This document shows, in pieces, positions 37,227-47,408 of a DNA stretch of 64,000 bases. This DNA is from Acholoe squamosa (Eukaryota > Annelida > Polychaeta > Phyllodocida > Polynoidae). The notes below the pieces were generated by a model. The model saw only the letters and a list, made by a program, of their open reading frames with translations, ran no database searches and was not told the origin of the DNA. Within the stretch, counting starts at the first letter, position 1; each line of letters opens with the position of its first letter. The stretch spans positions 23,989,830 through 24,053,829 of the forward strand of contig OX439040.1 of assembly GCA_949317995.1 (NCBI GenBank). The letters run 5' to 3'. A program made the position numbers and the translations under genes.

Positions 37227-37335
37227 CGAACTCTGGAGCGAGAGACTCGGGGTTGTACGACACTCATCATCTGGACAGATTGTGACCGTGAGGGGGAGAA
37301 TATTGGGTTTGAAATAATCCAGGTCTGCAAGACTG
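37227..37335 (+). CDS. TOP3A: TOP3A exon 4 (Toprim DxD)
   Basis: RTLERETRGCTTLIIWTDCD followed by REGENIGFEII. DCDREGEN is the metal-binding DxD motif of Toprim. Acceptor CCCACACAG, donor GTGAGT. Confidence 0.95.
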
Positions 37336-37703
37336 GTGAGTTCATATTCAATCTTTGTAAAGGTAAAGGTATTCTGTACTACACCAAGGAATGTCAAGGA
37401 ATTTTCTCAGAATACAGCTTACACTAGTGGTCATATCTTCCCCGTATTATATTTCATATACAGGGTAATCTTATATTCACGAAGCCCTCCATCAGGTCCT
37501 ATGCACCTTCCTGTCTTTGTGGTGACTGGTACTATGGCCTCCACAAATTACCTCTTCAGATTTCATTCTGTATCTACAATGCCTAGAACTACATGAGCTG
37601 AAATCACAAAGAGGGAAAAGTGCACGGAGGATGAGGGAATGCAATTCCAATTGCTGGTTCCTCCACCAAGGAGAGGACTACTCAATTCTGCTTCTTTTTT
37701 CAG

Positions 37704-37755
37704 TGAAGCCTAATATGCGAGTATTTCGTGCAAAGTTCTCTGAGATCACACCGGC
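37704..37755 (+). CDS. TOP3A: TOP3A exon 5
   Basis: VKPNMRVFRAKFSEITP; acceptor CTTTTTTCAG, donor GTAAGT. Confidence 0.93.
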
Positions 37756-38055
37756 GTAAGTTTGATATTTCAAATTCTTTCTAGTCTATCAACACTTCCA
37801 AGATAGAAAAGGGCTTTAATATTAATGAACTATGTCCATTTGACTCATAGTGTATTAATGAAGCACCTGCAAGTATGCTGGGTGGTTCGACATTCTTGCC
37901 TCTCGCTGATTCAAAAGGTTAATACCATACCAAAGAAGAAAATCAGTATGAAACCTGGAGTCAGCATTCTACCTGTCTCTGAGACAAATGTGGTCATGAC
38001 CTTCAATTCTGAATCAACTTCTTTGAGTAGCATTTCTTATTTTTATTCCCCATAG

Positions 38056-38147
38056 TGCCGTACAGCGAGCATGTGCAAACCTTATAGCACCAAATAAAAA
38101 TGTCAGTGATGCTGTCGATGTTAGGTCAGAGCTGGATCTTCGGATAG
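38056..38147 (+). CDS. TOP3A: TOP3A exon 6
   Basis: AVQRACANLIAPNKNVSDAV then DVRSELDLRI. Matches the start of the type IA core; donor GTGAGT. Confidence 0.95.
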
Positions 38148-38276
38148 GTGAGTTTGTCTAAATAATCAACTATAAATTCTTGAACTGAAATGTACATAAC
38201 CTATCTAAATTTGCTGTTCTCACTTTCTAGAATTTAGTCGAGTGTGAAAAAAAATTATCGATTATTTGAACTTCAG

Positions 38277-38447
38277 GTGCTGCATTCACTCGTTTTCAAA
38301 CAATGCGGCTTCAGAAGATTTTTCCAGAGGTTCTCTCGAACCAGCTGATATCCTATGGGAGTTGCCAGTTTCCAACACTTGGCTTTGTTGTTGAGCGCTA
38401 CAAGCAGGTCCAAGCCTTCATCGCAGAACCCTTTTGGAAAATATCTG
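38277..38447 (+). CDS. TOP3A: TOP3A exon 7
   Basis: [20 protein letters not shown] followed by [32 protein letters not shown] is highly conserved in topoisomerase III. Acceptor CTTCAG, donor GTAAGA. Confidence 0.96.
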
Positions 38448-38588
38448 GTAAGAAGATGATCCCAAAACAGGTAGAGTAGAAATAAATTTCCATACATGAA
38501 AATAATTCCAAAAGAAAAATTTGCAGGCCTTGGAAAATATAATTCGGTTGATGATGCAAAACTATTGTCGTGTTTTTTTCTTTTTTAG

Positions 38589-38634
38589 TTCACCATGAAA
38601 CAGAAGATGGAGGTGTGGAATTCTTGTGGAAACG
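38589..38634 (+). CDS. TOP3A: TOP3A exon 8
   Basis: VHHETEDGGVEFLWK plus the first two bases of Arg. Acceptor CTTTTTTAG, donor GTATGT. The Gypsy-A element is inserted 53 bp into the following intron. Confidence 0.93.
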
Positions 38635-38683
38635 GTATGTACCATCTTACTACACATGCATTAAATAGTATTAAGCATGCATA

Positions 38684-38687
38684 TATC
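38684..38687 (+). repeat. Gypsy-A target site duplication, left
   Basis: TATC directly before the left LTR, repeated at 49752-49755 after the right LTR. Confidence 0.8.
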
Positions 38688-39325
38688 TGTAGTGAAATAG
38701 GCTATTTCCGCGAAAACGCTATTTTCGCTCGCCACTTCGGCGCCTAAAACTACCCCTTAGAATAGGAGTTTCCCTTCCAAACTTCAGCAGCCATTAGTTT
38801 ATAGATATATCTAGCTACCCTGTAAATATGAACCCTTAGCTATGTCTAGTTATTGAGTAATTGGCACTTTTGTCAGAAAGTCTTAGCTATTTCTTGGGAT
38901 TTGATGCATGACATCCACCATCTTGGATTATGATGTCATAATTGGGAGCAGTGCACCATGGGATGGAACAAGAGATAGCTTCGGCCAATCAGATTGCTCG
39001 TTCATATCTCATGAATAATTAAGGAGGGTTAACTGTTAGAACTTTTTAGAGGTCTTGCTTGAAACTACTGAACAAACTCCACATGTGAAAAAGGTTAGTA
39101 CCAAACTGTACTCAAATCTTTTTGGTGGTATTATCTTTAGTTAGACCTTAGCTAGACCAGATATATTTGTGACAGAATTGTATATTATTGACTGTATCTG
39201 TGATATTTCCCAGAATACAAATATTTATCTTTGTTAACTGAAATTCCAGTGACTTTGTTTTCCTTGCCATTCCTGACATTTACATAGATATTTATTTAGA
39301 CAAAGTCCCCAGGGATTTCGTTACA
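38688..39325 (+). repeat. Gypsy-A 5' LTR
   Basis: 638 bp, TGTAGTGAAATAGG ... GGATTTCGTTACA. Same length and apparently the same sequence as 49114-49751. No clear TATA or AATAAA pair was located, so U3/R/U5 boundaries are not assigned. Confidence 0.95.
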
Positions 39326-39326
39326 T

Positions 39327-39343
39327 TGGTGTCAGAAGTGGGA
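39327..39343 (+). promoter_or_regulatory. Gypsy-A primer-binding site (tRNA-Leu type)
   Basis: TGGTGTCAGAAGTGGGA starts 1 bp after the LTR and is complementary to the 3' end of a leucine tRNA (TCCCACTTCTGACA plus CCA). Confidence 0.8.
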
Positions 39344-40820
39344 TAGATTATATATTTTAATCTATCTATATCCATAGTGTGCCCACAATCATTCATTTTC
39401 AAAAGTATCTCAATCGCCGAAGTTACGGCGACGTCCGTTGCTAGCGTAAAGTTACCGTAGTTACGGACAACCCCACCGCGATGTTCAGTGTCCAGTTGAC
39501 AGTTGTCACTGTACTGTGACAAATACTCAGCATCAAATCACTTCTAAAGGGTAATTATTATCTGGGGACACTCAGAGTAAGTGTTCACAAGTTAGTTATA
39601 TAGGAATTTTGATTCTATTATATCTTTTGGGGCCGTGGAATTGTCCCGAAAGTAGCGCAAAAATACGCGAAAGTGACGGCCGAAATTCGTCGTTGACTTT
39701 CCCCCTTCTTTGAGCTCACATACCAGGCCTAAACTTCATCTAAATTATAAGTGGACTTAGTAGAATTGACTACTGATAGCCACCTGTCATATCAGTAAAA
39801 ATTGGTATTGGAAATATCAACTTTGGGGGTGTTTCATCAGTGTTACAATTATTGTTAGTGACTCGGAAATTACCCGGTAGTTGTCACTGTGGGCATGTGG
39901 TCATTAACCCTTCGAAGCCTGAGCTCTTTATAAAATAGCTCAGATAGTCATATATTATTGCTACTGTCTTGGTTAGAATAGACCGAAACAGATATAGGCC
40001 TATTCGATACCAAATTTATTGTTGACTGATTGACTGTGATTTGACATTTTAGTCAACTCAAACCCATATCCATATTTCTATAATTGTTATTCACTGCTTG
40101 CCCACACCTTGTACTGGGATGTGGTGAATTTATATATTCTAGTGCCTCATAGTATTGTGGTAATAGAAACTGAAAGTGACAGTGACCTAGTATAGGGTTC
40201 ACTGTGTATTGTGATATTGCAAACAGCTGACAATAATAATAGTCAGCACTAGGTAGGTTCTATAAAAAAATATTATAGACCCCCCCCCCCTTCAACTGAC
40301 AATTGTTGACTGAGATTATTAACATTTCACTGCTCTTTGGAGATACTCCAGATCAGTGATAGACTGAATTTATTGGTGTTCACTGTTGGTAATATTATAT
40401 TACCTACAGCTACTGTTGAGTCAGTTAGGGCTTAGAAATCCACCAAAAAGTTAACAGTTTGGTATTCTATTGTTTGTGGATATTGATATTGTGTATATCA
40501 TCTATTATTATTCATAGACTACTAGCACTATTTCTTAGACAATACTGGTCAGTCTGTATTGGATGATAGAATCGCTGGACTCAGTATATTGTCCAGTTTG
40601 TATCATAGTAACTGCTAGTAGATGGTAAATGTTATACACATATTGTCACATTGACTCGCTGTGTTTCTAAACACTTGAATTTTTCCACAGCGCTCAGACA
40701 GTGATAGGGATCAGCCCACCCAATATTACCCTGGTCCCAACCCCACTGTGCATTACTTGTATTTATTTGTAGCTAGCGCAGTGCAGACGTACGGAAGGAA
40801 GGACGAGCGATTTTGATATC

Positions 40821-40851
<31 letters not shown>

Positions 40852-40947
40852 CTTTGAAAATCAAGGATCATTGTCCTGCTGTTGTGTTGTGTCTGACCCA
40901 ATTAGCCGCCTTCCCTCCAAACCTGTTAGAACAGATAGGCGATCAAT
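39344..40947 (+). other. Gypsy-A long leader
   Basis: About 1.6 kb of AT-rich sequence without a sizeable ORF. It includes an A-run of about 26 bases (40825-40850) shortly before gag. A CTAG/GTAGGT donor-like site near 40252 could feed the acceptor before ORF3, but this is only a candidate. Confidence 0.6.
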
Positions 40948-43410
40948 ATGGCGATGTCCTACCGACACCAGGACTCATCAAGGGAAAATAGTCCAGTACG
41001 ACCCGCTCGACCTTTCACTTTTGATCCGCGCTATAGGCCCCAAGGCCTCGCCGCTGCTGCCGATACAGGTGCATCTATGGCAAGTACGGTACCAGGATAC
41101 CAGGCCTATCAAGATCGAGGTGATTCAGCCGTGCAGTTCCGTACCAGTCACTACATCAACACAAGTGACAGATCTGATTTTCGCCAGAGCAACTACCAAC
41201 CACCCAACATGACAAGTGAGCGATCTGATTTTCGCCAGAGCGACTACCAACCACCTAACACGACAAGTGACCGATCCAATTTTCGCCGGAGCAATTACCA
41301 ACCAACCAACATGGATGACCGATCCGATTTTTGCCAGAGCGACTACCAACCACCCAACACGGTAACATCAACGCCTAAACCACAACCTGATTGGCAGGCC
41401 TTCCAAGCATCAAACCAAGCTGTCGTACAGGCTGTTAATGGAATGATGGCCTTCATGCAGGAGATGTCTAACCAATCACCACAAATGCAAGATAGACTTC
41501 GTGGTCAGGTGAATTCCGGTATCTACCGACCCAGAGACGGTCATGGTCAAGGTCAACTTCAGAGAGACAACCGGGCACATCTCCCACCCATGACTTCCAA
41601 CTCTCAGGTTGGTGGCCAGGCATCATCTCAACAACGGGTGGAAGACTCAGACTCAAGTCCAGTGAGGCAATTCACCCTATCAGTCGCAAGAAGTAGGACT
41701 CGTAAGAGGGATGACTACCCGAAAAGATCATCAAGCTCTACCGACGATGAGTCATCGCCTCAGAGAGGACCAGGTAGGTCAGCTATCCCGTCTTACCCGG
41801 TCCCGAAGAAGCCTCAACGTAACTCTAAGAAGACACGACCAAGGCATTCATCCCCTACGGATAGTGGTTACTACCGTCCTGATCCACCCCAATCTGGCAA
41901 TCTAGAGAGGCAAGGTAGACAAGATGTAGTTAGACGGAGCCCATCACCTATCTATTCATATGGAAATGATCGTAGGGATGGAGTGTCAAGAAATCCAGAA
42001 CATATGAATCTAGTTGATCCTCATAGCAGAGATAGGGGATTAGATGGACGTCAGAGGGGCCCGCCACCTATTTACACCTTCCAAAATAATCCCCCATGCA
42101 GAGGCCAAGTAGGAAATCCTGACAATGGGTATCCAAGAGACCCCCAGTACCGAGGGTATAGGGGTGACGACCGACGGCAGAGGAGCACACCACCTACTTA
42201 TGCATCACAAAGTGATCCTCCAGGCAGGAACCAGATGCCAAGAAATTCCGACCACAGATATCCAAGCGTACCCTACAACGGAGAGCAGGGACGTGGCAGA
42301 CAACAGAGAAGACAAGCTGTTGTCGATACTGAAGAAACGTCTTCTCCAACCACAGCATACGAAGATACTAGGACCTCAAGTTCCCGTGAAGATACTTATA
42401 GGAAGAAGAAGAACAATCATGTGAAGCCCAGGCCTTATGATGGAACCATACCTTGGGAAGAATACCGAAATTATTTCTCAAGATTGTGTCGGCTAAATGA
42501 TTGGGATGAAGACGAGCGGCTCGATGTTCTACTCGTACAGTTGACTGGCGATGCTCAGCGTTTTGTAGATGGAGGTAGTCCTGCCATCATTAGCTCATAC
42601 AGGAGTCTTGATGAAGCTCTACAACAGCGTTTCGGCGCACAGCAACAGGCAGCCATCCACCAGGCAGCGCTTAAATCAAGAGTAAGAAAAGAAGGAGAAA
42701 CACTACCTGCCTTAGCCCAAGATATCCGGTATCTCGTAAAATTGGCATACCCTGGCTTTGCGGCAGATGCAGCTGAAGTAATCGCAATCGAACGATTTAC
42801 TCAAGCGCTTACAAATCCTGCCCTAGGCAAGGCAGTATATGATGCTGAACCTACTTCTTTGGATCAAGCTGTGAAGGCAGCAGCACGAGAAGAAGCATGG
42901 CACACCCCCGAGAACCGCAACAATGTAACTAAGGTTAGGTTCCGAGGTACCAGCCCTGAGCCTTTACCTTTGCCTACCCCCAGAGAGATCCAAGAACTGA
43001 AAAACCAAGTTAATACGCTAACTTCGGAGGTTGCCAATGTACGAAGAAGTCGCAGCCCACAGAAATCGAGTGGATGCTTCACATGTGGTGACCCTGGCCA
43101 CTGGCAGAGACAATGCCCTAGGTCACGCACACCGAGCCCACATTCATCACGCAGATGTTACACCTGTGGAGATACCAAACATATAAGAAGAGATTGTCCC
43201 CGTAGTCCAGCCCACAGTCATCATTCATCCCCAGGGAGAAGCCAATCTACTGGATGCTTCACATGTGGTGACACAAGACATTTCAAAAGAGATTGCCCTA
43301 GATCACAGAGTCCCCATGGAAGGCAAGAACAAGGAGCAAGAGGATGCTCCCCATCTCCTGCAAGATGGAATTCTCAAGGACGCCGCGACAGTCCACACCC
43401 TAATGCATGA
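40948..43410 (+). CDS. Gypsy-A Gag
   Basis: An 820-codon frame starting at ATG 40948 (a second Met is two codons later), ending at TGA 43408-43410. The N-terminal third is disordered and basic, with four 16-17 residue repeats of the SDFRQS(N/D)YQPPN type (41162-41360). A capsid-like region (about residues 490-650, PWEEYRNYFSRLCRLNDWDE ... RFGAQ) matches the retrotransposon Gag fold. Three CCHC zinc knuckles follow (CFTCGDPGHWQRQC, CYTCGDTKHIRRDC, CFTCGDTRHFKRDC), separated by Ser/Arg-rich linkers. Gag makes the particle and binds the RNA. Unusually long for a Gypsy Gag because of the N-terminal tail. Confidence 0.93.
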   Translation: MAMSYRHQDSSRENSPVRPARPFTFDPRYRPQGLAAAADTGASMASTVPGYQAYQDRGDSAVQFRTSHYINTSDRSDFRQSNYQPPNMTSERSDFRQSDYQPPNTTSDRSNFRRSNYQPTNMDDRSDFCQSDYQPPNTVTSTPKPQPDWQAFQASNQAVVQAVNGMMAFMQEMSNQSPQMQDRLRGQVNSGIYRPRDGHGQGQLQRDNRAHLPPMTSNSQVGGQASSQQRVEDSDSSPVRQFTLSVARSRTRKRDDYPKRSSSSTDDESSPQRGPGRSAIPSYPVPKKPQRNSKKTRPRHSSPTDSGYYRPDPPQSGNLERQGRQDVVRRSPSPIYSYGNDRRDGVSRNPEHMNLVDPHSRDRGLDGRQRGPPPIYTFQNNPPCRGQVGNPDNGYPRDPQYRGYRGDDRRQRSTPPTYASQSDPPGRNQMPRNSDHRYPSVPYNGEQGRGRQQRRQAVVDTEETSSPTTAYEDTRTSSSREDTYRKKKNNHVKPRPYDGTIPWEEYRNYFSRLCRLNDWDEDERLDVLLVQLTGDAQRFVDGGSPAIISSYRSLDEALQQRFGAQQQAAIHQAALKSRVRKEGETLPALAQDIRYLVKLAYPGFAADAAEVIAIERFTQALTNPALGKAVYDAEPTSLDQAVKAAAREEAWHTPENRNNVTKVRFRGTSPEPLPLPTPREIQELKNQVNTLTSEVANVRRSRSPQKSSGCFTCGDPGHWQRQCPRSRTPSPHSSRRCYTCGDTKHIRRDCPRSPAHSHHSSPGRSQSTGCFTCGDTRHFKRDCPRSQSPHGRQEQGARGCSPSPARWNSQGRRDSPHPNA
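43408..43410 (+). promoter_or_regulatory. In-frame UGA between gag and pol; candidate readthrough stop
   Basis: Gag (codons in phase with 40948) and pol (phase with 43444) share one reading frame, separated only by TGA. The next codons (CAG CAG CGC CCC ...) continue openly into pol. UGA followed by C is the leakiest stop context. No ATG occurs before Met 43474 in pol. Confidence 0.6.
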
Positions 43411-46400
43411 CAGCAGCGCCCCAGACCTCTGGACACTGTCCCAGTGAAGAAACCAGACCCCGCTGCTGCTCGTATGGTCGGAATAAAACTGGCCAAGCCT
43501 GGACCGGAAGAAATGAGGGTCCTTGTCACTGTTTCAACACCAAAGGGTGATGAACATATCACTGCTTTACTTGACACTGGAGCTGAACGGTCATTTATGG
43601 GTACCGAACTCCTTAACCGGTTACAATTCCGGAATGCAAATATTGACATAAGACCAGCTGACCCAGGGCTCCAGGTGTGTGCAGTTAATAACACCCGAAT
43701 GGAGATACATAATGTTGCTCACTTGACGCTGGAAACCCGACTTGGAATTGTTGAGCATGACTTCTTGATCACTGATGTTGGTCCAGAACTGGTCTTAGGA
43801 TGTGACTTCATGCGAAGAAACAGATGGGAATGGAGCTGGAGAGACAATAATGTCCGTCTTGCTGATGATGATGAACCTGAAAGAAGACTTCCCTTAGAAG
43901 AAAATGTGAGACGTAGGACTGTAACCATTTATGCAGAAAGTGATTTGCAAATTCCACCATGGCATGGACTCCCAGTAATTGGTGTCCTACATGAGGAACC
44001 TCCATTTACACTTGGAGTGGTCACAGGCGACCCTAGGATGGAGGAAGAAATGGGACTATCAACAGAAGAAGCAGTTGTATCTATGACAACGGCGAGGCTG
44101 CCTGTACATCTCATCAACAGCACATCTGAAGAAGTAGTGATAAAACAAGGATCCCTTATTGCTACAGTAGTCCAAGTGGAAGAAGAGGATCTCCAGCCCA
44201 CAGGCCGGTACTACTACAGACGGGCCATCGTGGCTGGTCAAATGGATGATGAGATTGAGAAATTGTATGAAAATAGTATAAAGGCTCTCTCGCCTGAACA
44301 GGCGGATAAGGTGAAATCATTACTTGTAAATTTTCATGAGGCCTTCGCATGTAGTGGGGAACCATTAGGAAGAACCAGTCTGGTTCAACACGAGATTCGA
44401 ACTGGTGATGCACGGCCGGTGAAAGTACCACCTCGGCGATTGCCGATACATATGGAGGAGGTAGTGAAGACAGAACTAGCTACGCTACTAGAACAAGGTG
44501 TCATTCAGCCTTCAGAAAGTCCATGGTCAGCACCAGTTGTAATGGTTAAGAAGAAGGATGGAAGTAATCGTTTCTGTGTAGACTACCGCCGTTTAAACGA
44601 TCTTACAGAGAAAGATGCTTACCCGCTACCAAACATTGAAGATAATCTAGCTCAACTGGGCGGAGGTGCATGGTTTGCCACATTAGATCTTGCAAGTGGA
44701 TATTGGCAAGTAGGAATGCACCCAGCAGATCAGGCTAAAACAGCATTTACTACACCCTTTGGGCTATATGAATGGACAGCAATGCCCTTTGGGCTTTGTA
44801 ATGCTCCATCAACTTTTGAAAGACTTATGGAGCATGTCCTCAGAGAGGAACGGGGAAATGGTGTCTTACTCTACCTTGATGACGTCATTGTATTTGGGTC
44901 AACCTTTGAAGAACTTCTTCAACGTCTGGAGCAAGTATTCACTCGTCTAAGTAAGGCAGGATTGAAGTTAAAACCAAAGAAGTGCAACCTCTTCCAGAGA
45001 GAAGTCTCATTTCTTGGACATGTCGTGAGTGAAGATGGGATTCAGACAGACCCTTCCAAGATTGACAAGGTAAAAGAGTGGCCTGCTCCAACTACAAAGA
45101 AAGGTGTCAGATCATTCCTTGGACTCTCCGGATACTACCGGAAATTCATAAAGAATTATGCTCAGGTAGCAGCACCCCTACATGCCCTCAGTGGTCCAGA
45201 CACACCGTTCAAGTGGGAAGAAAAAGAGCAAACATCATTTGATACTCTGAAGAGTGAACTAATTAAAGCACCTATACTAGGATACCCAAAGAAGGATGGA
45301 CGATATATTCTAGACACCGACGCTAGTAATTGCGGAATTGGAGCTGTGCTCTCTCAGGAGCAAGATGATGTAGAACGTGCCCTCTCTTATGGAAGTCGAG
45401 TCCTGTCTCAAGCGGAAAGAAACTATTGTGTTACACGCAGAGAACTTCTGGCGGTAGTTGACTTCATGGACAAGTACCGCCATTACTTGTATGGGAAGAA
45501 ATTCTTAGTTCGTACTGACCATGCAGCTCTAAGATGGCTCCTAGAAAAGAAGAACCCCGAAGGACAAGTAGCTCGCTGGCTCCACAAATTGGCCTCGTTT
45601 GAGTTTGATATAGAACATCGACCAGGAAAGCTTCATGGCAATGCAGATGCTTTGTCCCGCATTCCATGTCCATTTCCATGTGCTCAGTGTGGGAGGGAAC
45701 ATGATGACCCGGCACCAACCAAGAGAAAACCGCGAGCTGCTTCTAGCCCACCCACAAGGAAAAATTCTAAAGAACGTACGCATGTGAACAAAAGGCAGAA
45801 GACATGGAACCAGGTTGAAGAGGATGGAACAGAGATAAGGCTTCGCGCTGTCTCAACTCGAAGTTCTGTTGGGAGAAGGGGAAGAAGCCGTAGAAAGAGA
45901 CAGGAGACTACTAAGGACTGCACCCCAATTGGCTCTGCTGATGGATGGCAAGATGAAGAAATCAAGACAGCTCAAGAGGCAGACCCTGTGCTGAAGATAG
46001 TTCGCACTTGGGAAGAAACTAAACCGTCTAGAGATGACATAGCTGCCGAAGAACCAGACGTGAAGTACTACTGGTCACAATTTGACAGAATATATCTGAA
46101 CAAGGAGGGCTTACTCTGCTATCGCTTTCAAGACCCAGAGGAAGGTGACATCGGGAAAATACTCCTCCCACGCAGCCATGTTTCCGCTATCCTAACTTTG
46201 ATGCACGATCACCCTACATCAGGACACATGGGCCAAGCTAAAACGTTGGCAAGAACTCGACAGTCCCGATTCTTTTGGAGAACAATGAGTTACGACACCA
46301 GAGAATGGTGCAAGCGATGTGATATCTGCTTCAGAGCCAAGGCATCTAACCGCTCCAAGTTCTCACCTCTGAAGAATATGCCTACAGGAGCACCTATGGA

Positions 46401-47313
46401 ACGTCTCGCAATGGACATTATGGGACCACTCCCATTGACAGGTTATAACAACACAGTAATCCTGGTTATATCCGACTACTTCACTAAATGGTGCGAATTC
46501 GTTGCTCTACCAGACCAACGTGCTGTTACTGTCGCAGAAGCCCTTGTTGAAGTCGTCATTTCAAGGTTTGGGGTCCCTGCAGAACTCTTAACGGACCAAG
46601 GACCTGATTTTACCTTGGAGGTAATACAAGAGATGTGTAAGATCCTTCGTACAGACAAGATACGTACTTCACCATACCGACCACAGACGGACGGACAAGT
46701 TGAGAGATTGAATCGCACTGTTGGCCGAATGTTACGACAACTAGTGAACAAGAGACAAACAGATTGGGATGAACATCTACCCCTCATGGCTATGGCATAC
46801 CGGTCTACTATTCATTCCACGACAGGGTATACCCCAAATAAGCTAATGTTGGGGAGAGAATGTGGTGTACCTTTCAACATTCAAGAAGCAGCCCCAGGGT
46901 ATGAGACAGAAGGGACCGGATATCCGCGATATGTAGAAAACTTGGCCAAGAGAATGCGACGCAGCCATTCGCTAACAAGAGATAATTTGAAAGCTGCTCA
47001 GGCTCGGCAGAAGAAATATTATGATCAACGGGCTAGAGAATCGCGCTTTCAGTGCGGAGATACAGTTTGGGTATATTACCCTGTTAAAGAGACCGGTCTC
47101 TCTCCCAAACTCCAGCTTGGCTGGAAAGGCCCGTTTGTCATTACAGACACTATTGGAACATTGAATGTTCAAATCAGAGAGAGTCCGCGTTCACGCAGAC
47201 GAGTAGTTCATGTAGACAAATGTGAAAAGACCCGAGGTTATATTGATGAGGCTTGGAGGAAGGCTGTCTTAAAGGCCACTCCAAGCATTAGTGTTCCCAT
47301 GACACTCGCCTGA
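43411..47313 (+). CDS. Gypsy-A Pol (protease-RT-RNase H-integrase)
   Basis: Open from the codon after the gag UGA. The first ATG is at 43474 (MVGIKLAKPG), so synthesis is probably by stop readthrough. Numbered from 43444: protease active site LLDTGAERS near residue 43; RT from about 330 (LLEQGVIQPSESPWSAPVVM) with YLDDV near 477; RNase H DTDASNCGIG near 624 and HADALSR-like end NADALSR; integrase zinc finger H(X)H..C(X2)C around 920-957 (HPTSGHMG ... CKRCDIC); core Asp 991 (MDIMG), Asp 1051 (TDQGPDF), Glu 1087 (QVERLN), giving exact DD35E spacing. The C-terminal part (VWVYYPVKETGLSPKLQLGW) is a GPY/F-like module; no chromodomain was seen. All catalytic residues are intact. Confidence 0.95.
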   Translation, partial: QQRPRPLDTVPVKKPDPAAARMVGIKLAKPGPEEMRVLVTVSTPKGDEHITALLDTGAERSFMGTELLNRLQFRNANIDIRPADPGLQVCAVNNTRMEIHNVAHLTLETRLGIVEHDFLITDVGPELVLGCDFMRRNRWEWSWRDNNVRLADDDEPERRLPLEENVRRRTVTIYAESDLQIPPWHGLPVIGVLHEEPPFTLGVVTGDPRMEEEMGLSTEEAVVSMTTARLPVHLINSTSEEVVIKQGSLIATVVQVEEEDLQPTGRYYYRRAIVAGQMDDEIEKLYENSIKALSPEQADKVKSLLVNFHEAFACSGEPLGRTSLVQHEIRTGDARPVKVPPRRLPIHMEEVVKTELATLLEQGVIQPSESPWSAPVVMVKKKDGSNRFCVDYRRLNDLTEKDAYPLPNIEDNLAQLGGGAWFATLDLASGYWQVGMHPADQAKTAFTTPFGLYEWTAMPFGLCNAPSTFERLMEHVLREERGNGVLLYLDDVIVFGSTFEELLQRLEQVFTRLSKAGLKLKPKKCNLFQREVSFLGHVVSEDGIQTDPSKIDKVKEWPAPTTKKGVRSFLGLSGYYRKFIKNYAQVAAPLHALSGPDTPFKWEEKEQTSFDTLKSELIKAPILGYPKKDGRYILDTDASNCGIGAVLSQEQDDVERALSYGSRVLSQAERNYCVTRRELLAVVDFMDKYRHYLYGKKFLVRTDHAALRWLLEKKNPEGQVARWLHKLASFEFDIEHRPGKLHGNADALSRIPCPFPCAQCGREHDDPAPTKRKPRAASSPPTRKNSKERTHVNKRQKTWNQVEEDGTEIRLRAVSTRSSVGRRGRSRRKRQETTKDCTPIGSADGWQDEEIKTAQEADPVLKIVRTWEETKPSRDDIAAEEPDVKYYWSQFDRIYLNKEGLLCYRFQDPEEGDIGKILLPRSHVSAILTLMHDHPTSGHMGQAKTLARTRQSRFFWRTMSYDTREWCKRCDICFRAKASNRSKFSPLKNMPTGAPMERLAMDIMGPLPLTGYNNTVILVISDYFTKWCEFVALPDQRAVTVAEALVEVVISRFGVPAELLTDQGPDFTLEVIQEMCKILRTDKIRTSPYRPQTDGQVERLNRTVGRMLRQLVNKRQTDWDEHLPLMAMAYRSTIHSTTGYTPNKLMLGRECGVPFNIQEAAPGYETEGTGYPRYVENLAKRMRRSHSLTRDNLKAAQARQKKYYDQRARESRFQCGDTVWVYYPVKETGLSPKLQLGWKGPFVITDTIGTLNVQIRESPRSRRRVVHVDKCEKTRGYIDEAWRKAVLKATPSISVPMTLA

Positions 47314-47393
47314 ATATTTTTTTATGCACGTGGGTCCCTCAGGGATTTGCCACTTTGGCGCATTCAGTTAATTACAGACACAAGTAATTGGGT

Positions 47394-47407
47394 TTATTTT
47401 ATTGCAG
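47394..47407 (+). promoter_or_regulatory. Candidate 3' splice acceptor before ORF3
   Basis: TTTATTTTATTGCAG ends at 47407, and the ORF3 start codon begins at 47409. The pyrimidine tract plus CAG is a good acceptor and would permit a spliced subgenomic message, as used for env in retroviruses and errantiviruses. Confidence 0.5.
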
Positions 47408-47408
47408 T

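Noticed and set aside
36966-37427. 153-codon frame around TOP3A exon 4
   Set aside because: Only 37227-37335 is exon; the rest is intron sequence in the same frame, shown by acceptor CCCACACAG and donor GTGAGT.
43374-46787. Long minus-strand frames opposite Gypsy-A pol
   Set aside because: Antisense shadows of pol codon structure.
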